A stretch of DNA of 64,000 bases from positions 248,001-312,000 of the forward strand of contig UQCC01000001.1 of the NCBI GenBank assembly GCA_900539325.1. The letters are read 5' to 3'. Source of the stretch: an uncultured Eubacterium sp. (GTDB lineage Bacteria; Bacillota; Clostridia; Oscillospirales; Acutalibacteraceae). This document shows positions 1-6,714 of the stretch, one piece after another; position 1 is the first letter of the stretch, and each line of letters begins with the position of its first letter. A model generated the notes under the pieces. It worked only from the letters and a program-made list of their open reading frames with translations. It did not search any database and was not told where the DNA came from. A program made the position numbers and the translations under genes.

Positions 1-1
1 G

Positions 2-502
2 GTTGCCGCTTCATCAAGAGATGTTAAACTCACCGCTACCGTAAATGTAGAAGCTCCTGCTTGCGAAATCCCTGATTATCACACAACTGCTCCTGCTTAC
101 TACAATGATGTTAAAAACATCACTCGTGATGATTTTGCCGCAGTTTACGGTGAGCTTCCAAATCCTCAAATTGATACTTCAAAGAGGATTGATAAGTACT
201 CATGCCTTAATGATGCAAGACATACAAAGTGGGGCGGCAGACTTTGCAGACTCATCTCAAAGGTTATGTCAGGTATGGGCTCAGCTGAAAACGGCGACGG
301 TAAGATGCTTGCCGCTATGGCAACACAGATTCCTGTTCGTAACTTCGTACAGATGTCTATGGGTGCATTCAGTGAATATCAGGCTGAGGGACTTCTTATG
401 ATGCTTAATGATGATCAATCTTCATTCATCGGCTTCAGCAAAATTTTCTGGACTCTCGGCGGAACACTCGCAAGACTTCCAAAACTTCTTTCAGCTATCT
501 AA
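2..502 (+). CDS. GH3 beta-glucosidase, C-terminal part (partial)
   Basis: Open at the left edge; about 166 residues of the C-terminus are visible. The first residues contain SSRDVKLTATV, which fits the SSRDIRL-type strand of the fibronectin III-like domain that closes GH3 beta-glucosidases. The last 60 or so residues (PVRNFVQMSMGAFSEYQAEG and on) resemble the C-terminal tail found on GH3 enzymes of gut Clostridia. The expected role is cytoplasmic hydrolysis of beta-linked gluco-oligosaccharides. The catalytic domain lies outside the window, so family and substrate rest on the tail alone. A strong terminator follows within 15 bases. Confidence 0.7.
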   Translation, partial: VAASSRDVKLTATVNVEAPACEIPDYHTTAPAYYNDVKNITRDDFAAVYGELPNPQIDTSKRIDKYSCLNDARHTKWGGRLCRLISKVMSGMGSAENGDGKMLAAMATQIPVRNFVQMSMGAFSEYQAEGLLMMLNDDQSSFIGFSKIFWTLGGTLARLPKLLSAI

Positions 503-515
503 TAGTATTAAAATC

Positions 516-539
516 GGGACTGTGATTTTTCACAGTCCC
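516..539 (+). terminator. Rho-independent terminator of the GH3 gene
   Basis: Perfect 10-bp stem (GGGACTGTGA / TCACAGTCCC) with a TTTT loop, followed by a T-rich run. It begins 14 bases after the stop codon. Confidence 0.9.
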
Positions 540-573
540 TTATATTTTATAATGATTTTATAAAATATAAAAA

Positions 574-593
574 AGTCCGTCTAACGACGAACT
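574..593 (-). terminator. Terminator of the leftward tRNA-Ser(GGA)
   Basis: Read on the minus strand, an 8-bp stem (AGTTCGTC / GACGGACT, one G-U pair) with loop GTTA is followed by a run of T. It ends the short tRNA-Ser transcript. Confidence 0.8.
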
Positions 594-602
594 CTTTATT
601 TT

Positions 603-695
603 TGGCGGAGAGCAAGGGATTCGAACCCTCGAACAGGTTATAGCCCGTTACACGATTTCCAATCGTGCTCCTTCGGCCAGCTCGGACAACTCTCC
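603..695 (-). tRNA. tRNA-Ser (anticodon GGA)
   Basis: On the minus strand the seven-base acceptor arm GGAGAGT pairs with GCTCTCC (one U-G pair). The anticodon stem CACGA/TCGTG encloses loop TTGGAAA with anticodon GGA, which reads UCC/UCU serine codons. A long variable arm typical of class II tRNAs, the TTCGAAT T-loop and an encoded CCA end are present. It has its own promoter and terminator. Confidence 0.96.
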
Positions 696-712
696 AAATA
701 AATTACTTGCCT

Positions 713-741
713 ATTATAACTTATTAAAATATAAATTGCAA
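713..741 (-). promoter_or_regulatory. Promoter of tRNA-Ser(GGA), sharing its -35 with the gene at 793
   Basis: On the minus strand TTGCAA (736-741) and TATAAT (713-718) are separated by 17 bases. TTGCAA is its own reverse complement and is also the -35 of the rightward promoter. Confidence 0.7.
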
Positions 742-764
742 GTAAAAAATTAATATGTTATAAT
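736..764 (+). promoter_or_regulatory. Promoter of the small membrane protein gene at 793
   Basis: TTGCAA (736-741), a 17-base spacer, and TATAAT (759-764). A GGGAGG ribosome site at about 780 precedes the ATG. Confidence 0.7.
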
Positions 765-792
765 AAAAATATAAATTTGGGAGGTCTTTAAT

Positions 793-1137
793 ATGAAAAA
801 CAAAAAATCTACTGTGCTTTATGCTGTTTTTGCCGTAATTTTACTCATAGTAGGTGCTATTACAACAGGGGTTGCAATCAAAGCAGGCAATGATTATAAA
901 GGAACTGTTGCAGCTTATAAACTTTATCAAAAATCAGGTTTCGACTTAGGTTCTGCAAAATTATCCGCTCAAACAGATTCAGCTAAAGAACGCGCAGACG
1001 AATACAAAAACAACTTTAAAAAATTCTTTGCTATTTCTATTTTGCTTTATGTCGCACTTTTAGTAATGCTTGTTTTAATTTATCTAAACACAGTTAAAGC
1101 AAAAGAATTGGAAGAAGAAAATAAAAAACAAGAGTAA
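793..1137 (+). CDS. Small two-helix membrane protein, unknown function
   Basis: 114 residues; I do not recognise the family. A basic N-terminus (MKNKKS) leads into a hydrophobic helix at about residues 8-30. A polar, Lys- and Ala-rich middle segment of about 45 residues follows, then a second helix at about 76-97 and a charged Glu/Lys tail. The likely topology puts both ends in the cytoplasm and a short loop outside. GGGAGG lies about 8 bases before the ATG. It is monocistronic, between its own promoter and a terminator. The codon use looks like that of its neighbours. Nothing nearby suggests a function. Confidence 0.8.
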   Translation: MKNKKSTVLYAVFAVILLIVGAITTGVAIKAGNDYKGTVAAYKLYQKSGFDLGSAKLSAQTDSAKERADEYKNNFKKFFAISILLYVALLVMLVLIYLNTVKAKELEEENKKQE

Positions 1138-1140
1138 TGT

Positions 1141-1170
1141 AAAAGTCCTATCAAAAAAGATAGGACTTTT
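1141..1170. terminator. Bidirectional terminator
   Basis: Perfect 12-bp stem AAAAGTCCTATC / GATAGGACTTTT with a six-A loop. It ends the gene at 793 and, in the other sense, the ktrB-ktrA transcript. Confidence 0.9.
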
Positions 1171-1179
1171 TTTGTAGTG

Positions 1180-1200
1180 GATAGGCTTGCCTATCTTTTT
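1180..1200 (+). terminator. Second rightward terminator
   Basis: GATAGG-CTTG-CCTATC hairpin followed by TTTTTT. It backs up the terminator just before it. Confidence 0.65.
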
Positions 1201-1847
1201 TATATTTTAAAGCATTTTTGGAGTGATTTATAATCTCCGAGAACAAGCATGCTGATGTTGCTTGAAAGAACGGTGTCAGGCGTTATTGCCATATTCATTT
1301 TGCCATATTCTTTAAGAGCCAAAATGTTGATGTTGTACTTTTTACGAATGTCAATTCTTCCGATTGATTTGCCAATCCAATTATCCGGCACTTGTACCTC
1401 AAAAATGGCGTATGAATCGTCAACCTCAATATAATCAAGAATATGGTCGGAAGTGTACCTGATTGCAGTCCATTTTGCCATTTGTTTTTCTGGATAAACA
1501 ACTCTGTCAGCTCCGTTGCGTAATAAGAACTTTTCCTGTACATCACGCTTTGCCGCAGATACAACAAATTCTGCACCCAATTCTTTTAGCAGGGAAGTGG
1601 TTTCAAGTGAGTTTTGAAAATTTCCCGACATCGTTACAATGCAAACATCAAAATTTCTTATTCCGAGTGAATTCAAAAAATCAGGGTCTGTGCTGTCGCC
1701 GATTTGTGCATTAGTGACATATTGAAGAACATCATTAACTTTTTCTTCGTCGTTATCAATTGCCATAACTTCGTGGCCTAATTGGTTAAGTTCCATTGCA
1801 ATGTGCTTGCCAAAGTGTCCAAGACCGATAAGTAAAATATTTTTCAT
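1200..1847 (-). CDS. ktrA: KtrA-type potassium uptake regulatory subunit (RCK domains)
   Basis: 215 residues, the usual length for the cytoplasmic ring subunit that gates Ktr K+ channels in response to nucleotide binding. The N-terminal RCK_N (Rossmann) domain opens with GLGHFGKHIA, the dinucleotide-binding glycine motif, and has an acidic strand end (AIDNDE). An RCK_C domain occupies about residues 135-215. The gene follows ktrB by 11 bases and has AAAGGAG before the ATG. Partner and order are as in other KtrAB systems. KtrC is the alternative name for the paralogue, but linkage to ktrB favours KtrA. Confidence 0.92.
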   Translation of the reverse strand: MKNILLIGLGHFGKHIAMELNQLGHEVMAIDNDEEKVNDVLQYVTNAQIGDSTDPDFLNSLGIRNFDVCIVTMSGNFQNSLETTSLLKELGAEFVVSAAKRDVQEKFLLRNGADRVVYPEKQMAKWTAIRYTSDHILDYIEVDDSYAIFEVQVPDNWIGKSIGRIDIRKKYNINILALKEYGKMNMAITPDTVLSSNISMLVLGDYKSLQKCFKI

Positions 1848-1858
1848 TTTGTGCTCCT

Positions 1859-3196
1859 TTAACCTACTGTAATTTTTTCAAGCGGCAGTTTTGCATTGAT
1901 TTGTTTTTTGCCTGATAATGTTGCGTAAATGAGTGTTAAGCTTCCGACTCTTCCAAGGTACATCAGTACTATAAGAATAAGCTGTGACGCCAAGCTCAAT
2001 TTTGGCGTAATACCTAAAGTCAATCCTACCGTGCCGATAGCAGATGCTGTTTCAAACAGGCTTGCAACCAACGGTAATTTTTCAATAGTGCAAATTGAAA
2101 CACCGCCGATGAAGAAAAGTGTGATGTACATCATAACAATTGTTGCCGCATTTTTTATAACGCTGTCGTCAATTCTCCTGCCAAATGCACAAACATTTTC
2201 TTTTCGCTTAAAACAAGCAAAGGCATTGAGAATCAGCACAGCCATTGTTGTTGTTTTAAGACCGCCTGCTGTTGAACCCGGTGAACCGCCGACAAGCATA
2301 AGAAAAATCATAATAGCCTGTGACGGTCGAGTTAACTTTGTCAAATCGGTTGTATTAAAACCTGCCGTTCTTGTTGTGACCGATTGGAACAGGGAAGCAA
2401 GCAATCTGTTGCCGATGCTGTAATTCGAATAGTCAAAAATGAAGAAATATATAGCCGGCAGTAAAATCAAAATAAGCGATGTCAGAAGAATAATCTTACT
2501 TTGCATACTGTATTTTTTAATTTTGAATTTGTTGTTGCATATGTCATCCCAAGTCAAAAATCCAATACCGCCGATTACAATAAGAAGCATAACGGTTATG
2601 TTGATAACAGGATTTGATGTGTATGGGGTCAACGAGCAGAATTGATTGCCCTCTGTGCCTAAAATGTCAAAACCTGCGTTGCAAAATGCGGAAACAGAAT
2701 GGAATACTGACATCCAAATTCCTTTTGCACCAAAGTTTTTGCAGAAAACAGGCATCATAGAAACTGCTCCGACTGCTTCTATAATAAATGTGCCTGTGAT
2801 GATGAACTTTGTCAGTTTGACTATTCCGCCAACTTTTGGAGCGGAAATTGCGTCCTGCATTGTGCTTCGTTGCATAAGAGATATTCTTCTGCCTGCAAGC
2901 ATAGAAAATGATGCGGCAATTGTGACAACTCCAAGACCGCCGATTTGAATAAGCGTTATAATTACAGCTTGACCGAAAGCAGACCAATAACTGCCCGTGT
3001 CTCTAACTACAAGTCCGGTTACACAAACGGCGGAAGTTGATGTGAATAATGCTTCGTTGAACGGAGTGACAACTCTTTCCGCCGATGAAATAGGCAACAT
3101 CAAAAGCAGAGCACCGAGCAATATCACTCCTGCGAATCCCAATAATATAACTTGAAATGACGATAGTCTTTTCTTTATGTTTGATTTCTTCGGCAT
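1859..3196 (-). CDS. ktrB: KtrB/TrkH-family potassium channel subunit
   Basis: 445 residues. Four M1-P-M2 repeats are visible, each with a selectivity-filter glycine: AVCVTGL (about residue 60), AFCNAGF (about 174), TRTAGF (about 280) and AIGTVGL (about 391). GGSPGSTAGGLKT at about 303 is typical of the M3 intramembrane loop of this family. The protein forms the membrane pore for Na+-coupled K+ uptake and works with the KtrA ring encoded next. AAAGGAG lies 8 bases before the ATG. Only 30 bases separate it from the sialidase gene upstream and I see no promoter there, so the three genes may be co-transcribed. Confidence 0.93.
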   Translation of the reverse strand: MPKKSNIKKRLSSFQVILLGFAGVILLGALLLMLPISSAERVVTPFNEALFTSTSAVCVTGLVVRDTGSYWSAFGQAVIITLIQIGGLGVVTIAASFSMLAGRRISLMQRSTMQDAISAPKVGGIVKLTKFIITGTFIIEAVGAVSMMPVFCKNFGAKGIWMSVFHSVSAFCNAGFDILGTEGNQFCSLTPYTSNPVINITVMLLIVIGGIGFLTWDDICNNKFKIKKYSMQSKIILLTSLILILLPAIYFFIFDYSNYSIGNRLLASLFQSVTTRTAGFNTTDLTKLTRPSQAIMIFLMLVGGSPGSTAGGLKTTTMAVLILNAFACFKRKENVCAFGRRIDDSVIKNAATIVMMYITLFFIGGVSICTIEKLPLVASLFETASAIGTVGLTLGITPKLSLASQLILIVLMYLGRVGSLTLIYATLSGKKQINAKLPLEKITVG

Positions 3197-3226
3197 AAAT
3201 TAAACTCCTTTGCCGATTTTAATTAA

Positions 3227-4561
3227 TTATAGTTTGATTGTTTCAAAAACAATGTGAGAACTCGGTTGGTCTTCATAAAGAATACCGATTGTGTTGTTGT
3301 CAATTTTTGTCATACAACTGTAAGCAAAGAAGCCTTCGTTAATCTTGATGTCCTCTTTAGACCACTTGATGCCTTTACATTTGCCCTTTTTGTCGTATTC
3401 AAAAGTACCTGTTGAGATAACACCGTCATTTCTGCCTTTCTTTGATGGGTGAGAAACATATACTTTTTCGCTGTCAATAAAGCAGTTCTTTTGGCATTTT
3501 GGCGCTTTGAATTTGGCGTTTTTTGTTTTTAGCCAAGTAATGCCGTTGTCATAAGAAATTGCGGCAGGTGTCGTCTTGTAACCTCTTGCTCTTGAAAAAG
3601 AGTAAAGAATTCCGTCATGACCTTCTGCAAGCGTCCATTCGTTAATGTTAGGTGTGTAAGGAACGGCTTCGTTTCTTCTCCAAGTAGTGCCGTTGTCATC
3701 GGAATAAATACAAACCGAACCTTTGAGAGTATAAAGAGGAAATATTATTCTGCCGCTCTTTGTTGTAATTGCGTTACCCGGAGCGACTCCGAGAAAATAT
3801 CCGTCTTTTTCCTGATTAAGAATGCTTCCGGTGATGTCGACAGGCTTTGACCAAGTTGTACCCTTGTCGGATGATCGAAGCATAAATACATAACTTCTTT
3901 TAACTGCTTTGAGGGGAGCACCGAATGTAGTTCCTTCGCCTCCGTCGGCTTTTTTGCTTGCACCGTTGAGGAAGATGTTACCTACATATTTGTCGTTTTC
4001 ATAAAGTTCGCCGTCTGTAAAGTTAACCCTGTACGGAGTGGCGGATTTTGTTTTGTCAATAACCTTGCCGCTTTCAAGAACATAGTAGAAGTTGCCGTCT
4101 TTGTCATAAATGAGCGGAACTGTTTTTCCGTCAAAATTTGCATAAGCAACCTTGTTCTTGTCCATCATCTTTTTGTTGAAAAGACCTTTTGATTCCGGAT
4201 AATATGTAACAAGAAGCACGATGTCGCCGTTTTGTGCAACAGCCATACAAGGGTCGATGTAAAATGCGGTTGCAGTGTTTTCCTTGTCAGAATTGATAAC
4301 TCTTGCAGGCGGTGTGGCAATAGTTTTGATGTCGCTCCAGTTCTTGCCGCCGTCTGTGCTTGTTCTGACAGCGATTTCAATAAAGCCCCAATCCGTAGGC
4401 ACATGAGCTTTGTCGATAGCAGCAACAAGTGTGCCGTCAGCATTCACTAAACTTGGAATACGGAAGGCAACACCGCTGTTTGATTCGTTTGCTTCCTTTG
4501 TAAGCTCTGCGGACAAAAATTCTGTGTTAGTTCCGCAAAACAATGTTTGTTTGTTAGCCAT
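3227..4561 (-). CDS. Exo-alpha-sialidase (GH33), apparently intracellular
   Basis: 444 residues from the chosen ATG. It carries the FRIP motif of sialidases at about residue 34. Four Asp boxes follow (S-x-D-x-G-x-x-W type): STDGGKNW, SSDKGTTW, SDDNGTTW and SYDNGITW. The likely base glutamate is in LAEGHDG and the nucleophile tyrosine region is AYSCMTK near the C-terminus. A non-repeat insertion at about residues 125-215 matches the extra domain of NanI/NanB-like enzymes. The enzyme should release terminal sialic acid. There is no signal peptide or anchor, so it should act in the cytoplasm. AGGGTG is 6 bases before this ATG; an ATG one codon and a GTG three codons upstream are alternatives. 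Confidence 0.85.
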   Translation of the reverse strand: MANKQTLFCGTNTEFLSAELTKEANESNSGVAFRIPSLVNADGTLVAAIDKAHVPTDWGFIEIAVRTSTDGGKNWSDIKTIATPPARVINSDKENTATAFYIDPCMAVAQNGDIVLLVTYYPESKGLFNKKMMDKNKVAYANFDGKTVPLIYDKDGNFYYVLESGKVIDKTKSATPYRVNFTDGELYENDKYVGNIFLNGASKKADGGEGTTFGAPLKAVKRSYVFMLRSSDKGTTWSKPVDITGSILNQEKDGYFLGVAPGNAITTKSGRIIFPLYTLKGSVCIYSDDNGTTWRRNEAVPYTPNINEWTLAEGHDGILYSFSRARGYKTTPAAISYDNGITWLKTKNAKFKAPKCQKNCFIDSEKVYVSHPSKKGRNDGVISTGTFEYDKKGKCKGIKWSKEDIKINEGFFAYSCMTKIDNNTIGILYEDQPSSHIVFETIKL

Positions 4562-4595
4562 CATAATCACCCTAATATATAAATTTATAACCTAT

Positions 4596-4624
4596 ATTAT
4601 ACCAAACTTATATCTGCACTTCAA
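4596..4624 (-). promoter_or_regulatory. Promoter of the sialidase (and perhaps ktrBA)
   Basis: On the minus strand TTGAAG (4619-4624), a 17-base spacer, and TATAAT (4596-4601), about 35 bases before the start codon. Confidence 0.7.
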
Positions 4625-4681
4625 TACCAAAATATTAAATATAGATGAACACAACATTTAAATGACCGATAATAATGACTA

Positions 4682-4710
4682 TTGAATAATTGAAACATTT
4701 GTTGTATAAT
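4682..4710 (+). promoter_or_regulatory. uvrBA promoter with a LexA-like palindrome in the spacer
   Basis: TTGAAT (4682-4687), 17-base spacer, TATAAT (4705-4710). The spacer contains AACATTTGTT (4694-4703), which keeps the AAC-N4-GTT core of the Gram-positive SOS box but not the outer G/C pair. Confidence 0.7.
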
Positions 4711-4753
4711 ATAGTGATTATAGATTTTTAGCAAAAAATAGTGAGTTGATGAT

Positions 4754-6712
4754 ATGGACAAATTTAAATTAGTCAGCAAATTCAAGCCGACAGGCGACCA
4801 GCCTCAAGCGATTGAAAAGCTTGCAGAGGGCGTTTTACGAGGCGACAAAGAGCAAACTCTTATGGGTGTTACGGGTTCGGGCAAGACTTTTACAATGGCA
4901 AATATCATTGAAAAAGTAAACAGACCTACACTTGTTTTGGCTCATAACAAAACACTTGCGGCACAGCTTTGCTCCGAGTTTAAGGAGTTTTTCCCTGAAA
5001 ATGCAGTTGAGTATTTTGTTTCTTATTATGACTACTATCAACCGGAGGCTTATGTGCCGACGACCGATACTTATATCGAAAAAGACAGTGCTATAAATGA
5101 CGAAATCGACAAACTTCGTCACAGTGCAACGGCGGCTTTGTCGGAGCGTAGAGATGTTATTATCGTTGCGTCCGTATCGTGTATTTATTCTATCGGTGAC
5201 CCGCTTGATTACAAAAAAATGGTAATCTCGTTGCGACCTGGTATGCAAAAAGAGCGTGATGAGCTTATTCATAAACTTGTTGAAATTCAATACGAACGCA
5301 ATGATATTAATTTTGTTCGTAATAAGTTCCGTGTTCGTGGCGACACAGTTGAAATTTATCCTGCCGGAAGTTCGGGTAATGCAGTCAGAGTTGAATTTTT
5401 CGGCGATGAAATTGACCGAATTTGCGAGATTAACCCTCTTACGGGTAAGGTTGAGGGCATACTGAGCTCATGCGTTATTTATCCTGCTTCTCACTATGTT
5501 GTCAGTCACGAAAAACTCAAAAAGGCACTCAACGAGATTTACAATGAAATGGTGGAACGAGTTGCGTATTTTGAAGCTAACGGCAAACTTCTTGAAGCAC
5601 AGCGTATTAAAGAACGCACTATGAATGATATAGAAATGCTTGAAGAAACAGGCTTTTGCAAAGGTATTGAAAATTATTCACGAATTATGAGTGACAGAAA
5701 ACCTGGTGAAGCACCGTTTACACTTATTGATTATTTTCCTGATGATTTTCTTATGTTTGTTGATGAAAGCCATGTTATGCTTCCGCAGGTGCGTGGAATG
5801 TACGGCGGTGACCGTTCAAGAAAGGGAAGCCTTATTGATTACGGTTTCAGACTTCCGTCTGCTTTTGATAACCGTCCGCTGACTTTTGATGAGTTTTACG
5901 GCAAAATCAATCAGGTTATATTTACTTCGGCAACTCCGGGCGAGTTTGAAAAAGAAAATTCTACGCAGATTGTTGAGCAGGTAATAAGACCTACGGGATT
6001 GCTCGACCCAATCATCACAGTTAAACCGACAGATGACCAAATGGACGACTTACTGTCCGAAATCAATGTCAGAATTGAACGCAAAGAAAGAGTGCTTGTA
6101 ACCACGCTTACAAAGAAGATGGCAGAGGATTTAACGGCTTATCTTGAGGGCTTTGACATCAAGGTTAGATATATGCACCACGATGTTGACACCATTGAAA
6201 GAATGGAAATTATCCGAGATTTACGACTTGGAAAGTTTGATGTTTTAGTCGGTATCAATCTGCTTCGTGAGGGACTTGATATTCCCGAAGTGTCACTTGT
6301 TGCAATTCTTGATGCCGATAAAGAGGGCTTTTTGCGTTCCGAAACTTCGCTTGTCCAGACAATCGGCAGAGCGGCAAGAAACGAAAACGGCGAAGTTATT
6401 ATGTATGCCGACAGCGTTACTCCGTCTATGGAACGAGCAATTACCGAAACCGTGCGACGCAGAAAAATACAGGAAGAATACAATAAAGAGCACAATATCA
6501 CTCCGAAAACAATTAAAAAAGATGTTCGTGATGTTATTGAAATTACTACTAAAGAAGCGTTTGACGAGCATAATAAACGAATGACGGCAAAGGAATGCAG
6601 GGTAATGATTGAAAAACTCACACGAGAAATGAAAGAAGCGGCTAAAATGCTTGAATTTGAGCATGCTGCATTTCTTCGTGATAAGATTAAAGAACTTAGT
6701 GATGAGGACTGA
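4754..6712 (+). CDS. uvrB: Excinuclease ABC subunit B
   Basis: 652 residues, normal for UvrB. It begins FKLVSKFKPTGDQPQAI, as in the family, with Walker A GVTGSGKT at about residue 39. The beta-hairpin tyrosine region YYDYYQPEAYVP at about 93 inserts between DNA strands. DESH is helicase motif II, and QTIGRAARN is motif VI. The C-terminal UVR coiled coil (about 615-650) binds UvrA or UvrC. It is the damage-verification ATPase of nucleotide excision repair. The stop codon is 2 bases before uvrA, so the pair is one operon. The promoter holds a LexA-like site, which suggests SOS control. Confidence 0.98.
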   Translation: MDKFKLVSKFKPTGDQPQAIEKLAEGVLRGDKEQTLMGVTGSGKTFTMANIIEKVNRPTLVLAHNKTLAAQLCSEFKEFFPENAVEYFVSYYDYYQPEAYVPTTDTYIEKDSAINDEIDKLRHSATAALSERRDVIIVASVSCIYSIGDPLDYKKMVISLRPGMQKERDELIHKLVEIQYERNDINFVRNKFRVRGDTVEIYPAGSSGNAVRVEFFGDEIDRICEINPLTGKVEGILSSCVIYPASHYVVSHEKLKKALNEIYNEMVERVAYFEANGKLLEAQRIKERTMNDIEMLEETGFCKGIENYSRIMSDRKPGEAPFTLIDYFPDDFLMFVDESHVMLPQVRGMYGGDRSRKGSLIDYGFRLPSAFDNRPLTFDEFYGKINQVIFTSATPGEFEKENSTQIVEQVIRPTGLLDPIITVKPTDDQMDDLLSEINVRIERKERVLVTTLTKKMAEDLTAYLEGFDIKVRYMHHDVDTIERMEIIRDLRLGKFDVLVGINLLREGLDIPEVSLVAILDADKEGFLRSETSLVQTIGRAARNENGEVIMYADSVTPSMERAITETVRRRKIQEEYNKEHNITPKTIKKDVRDVIEITTKEAFDEHNKRMTAKECRVMIEKLTREMKEAAKMLEFEHAAFLRDKIKELSDED

Positions 6713-6714
6713 AT

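Noticed and set aside
1929..2423. 164-codon frame antisense to ktrB
   Set aside because: Complement of membrane-helix codons gives long open frames by chance; no start signal.
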